From assembly GCA_030053945.1 (NCBI GenBank), contig JASGCW010000001.1, positions 51,074-115,073 on the forward strand: DNA of 64,000 nt, in the 5' to 3' direction. The notes below the pieces were generated by a model that saw only the letters and a program-made list of their open reading frames with translations, did not search any database and was not told where the DNA came from. The first letter of the stretch is position 1; each line of letters opens with the position of its first letter. This document shows positions 62,974 through 64,000 of the stretch, piece after piece. The position numbers and the translations under genes were made by a program. This DNA comes from Limnohabitans sp. Its GTDB lineage: Bacteria > Bacteroidota > Bacteroidia > Flavobacteriales > Flavobacteriaceae.

Positions 62974-64000
62974 CACCCATAGAACGTTTTAAAAACCTAG
63001 TAAAATTAGATCGAAAGGATATTTACCAAATTTTCCTATATGCAATTTTTGGCGGAATTATAAGTCTTTCGCTGCCTCTAGGAATTCAGTCCATCATTAA
63101 CTTCATACAGGCAGGCCAGGTAAGCACTTCCTGGATTGTACTTGTTATTGTAGTTATTATCGGAGTAACTCTTGGAGGTGTTTTAAAAATAATGCAATAT
63201 AGAATTACTGAGAATTTACAGCAAAAAATATTTGTACGTGCTTCTTTTGAATTTGCATATCGCTTTCCTAGAATCAAACAAGGTGAATTTCACGACGAAT
63301 ACCCACCTGAATTAGCTAATCGTTTTTTTGATACTTTAAATATTCAAAAAGGAGTTTCAAAATTACTTTTAGACTTATCAACAGCCTTATTACAAATTTT
63401 ATTTGGCATACTACTTTTGTCTTTATATCATTCTTTCTTTATCTTTTTTGGGGTTCTTCTAATTGGTTTATTGCTATTAATTTACAAATTGAATTTTCAA
63501 AAAGGACTTGAAACTAGTTTAAAAGAATCGAAATATAAGTATAAAGTGGCACACTGGCTACAAGAAATTGCTCGTAACCATATCAGTTTTAAGAATCATA
63601 AAATGTTTTTATTCTCATTAGAAAAAAATGATTACTTGGTTAATGAATATCTTTCTCATAGAGAAAGTCATTTTAGAATCTTAAAAAAACAATTTGTGCA
63701 ATTAGTTGGTTTCAAAATTTTATTAACCGCTGGATTACTCATAATTGGTGGTGTTTTGGTACTTAATCAACAAATGAATATTGGACAGTTTGTTGCTGCA
63801 GAAATAGTAATTTTAAGTATTGTAGCAGCAGTCGAAAAGTTATTTTCTGGATTAGAATTATATTATGACGTACTAACCTCATTAGAAAAATTAGGTACCA
63901 TAGTCGATAAGGAAGTTGAAATTTTAACCGTTGATAACGCTATGTACAAATTAGACCAAACCACTCCTATGGTAATAGAAACTAAAGATTTGTCACATAC
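62970..64000 (+). CDS. ABC exporter, membrane domain (truncated by window end)
   Basis: An open frame from the ATG at 62970 continues past the window end, giving about 343 visible residues. It shows the transmembrane part of a fused ABC exporter: helices near 20-45, 55-75, 135-180 and 245-290, with charged inner loops such as EFHDEYPPELANRFFDTLNI. No peptidase C39 domain is present. The last residues (PMVIETKDLSHT) are the beginning of the ATPase domain. It starts within the TetR stop codon. It resembles peptide or type I secretion exporters, so an HlyD-like partner may follow outside the window. Confidence 0.85.
   Translation, partial: MTPIERFKNLVKLDRKDIYQIFLYAIFGGIISLSLPLGIQSIINFIQAGQVSTSWIVLVIVVIIGVTLGGVLKIMQYRITENLQQKIFVRASFEFAYRFPRIKQGEFHDEYPPELANRFFDTLNIQKGVSKLLLDLSTALLQILFGILLLSLYHSFFIFFGVLLIGLLLLIYKLNFQKGLETSLKESKYKYKVAHWLQEIARNHISFKNHKMFLFSLEKNDYLVNEYLSHRESHFRILKKQFVQLVGFKILLTAGLLIIGGVLVLNQQMNIGQFVAAEIVILSIVAAVEKLFSGLELYYDVLTSLEKLGTIVDKEVEILTVDNAMYKLDQTTPMVIETKDLSH

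Overview
The window is a low-GC chromosomal segment of a gliding member of the Flavobacteriaceae, most likely Flavobacterium or a close relative. The evidence is the gliding genes gldB and gldC, several secreted proteins with type A or type B sorting domains of the type IX secretion system (T9SS), a Bacteroidetes-style cell wall cluster (long MraY, FtsL-like protein, PASTA-tailed FtsI), a DnaG without zinc-binding cysteines, and many TAnnTTTG promoter boxes in front of genes. I worked from the sequence alone, so family names rest on motifs and recall.

Layout. Bases 1-8,420 hold the proximal part of the division and cell wall (dcw) operon on the minus strand: mraZ, rsmH, ftsL-like, ftsI, murE, mraY, murD and a four-helix-bundle gene. 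Three MraZ-type operator boxes precede mraZ. Bases 8,480-14,951 hold an ABC transporter pair, an alpha/beta hydrolase, engB, gldC/gldB, nadE and an orphan response regulator. Bases 14,948-30,897 are mostly core genes: dnaG, a beta-helix secreted protein, a three-gene ECF sigma operon, a polyprenyl synthase, rlmN, a nitronate monooxygenase-like enzyme, an O-methyltransferase, and a minus-strand group with tatA, PAP2 and an M1 peptidase.

Bases 30,898-52,490 form an accessory region. It starts with a 1.2-kb gene-poor stretch and an IS1595-family element with intact ends. Next come a T9SS type A protein and two large RHS/YD-repeat proteins resembling a split B/C pair; the first is broken in an A10 tract. 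Behind the second one lie stacked toxin tips and putative immunity genes. Two of the tips are orphan RHS-core fragments, each preceded by the same palindromic spacer. A 124-bp MITE-like element sits in the last immunity gene. A large T9SS type B protein flanked by near-identical terminator repeats and a decayed toxin-antitoxin pair close the region.

Bases 52,491-64,000 return to core genes: pepE, tRNA-Gly(UCC), a GNAT, two L,D-transpeptidases, a CBM9/DUF5916 outer-membrane protein, gpmI, an unusual TerC-leucine-rich-repeat fusion, a TetR regulator and the start of an ABC exporter that runs off the window.

The most interesting system is the RHS polymorphic toxin locus (33.3-48.0 kb). A full-length toxin is followed by displaced tip/immunity cassettes whose boundaries coincide with repeated hairpins and a short A-rich junction sequence. 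The toxin domains themselves were not recognised.
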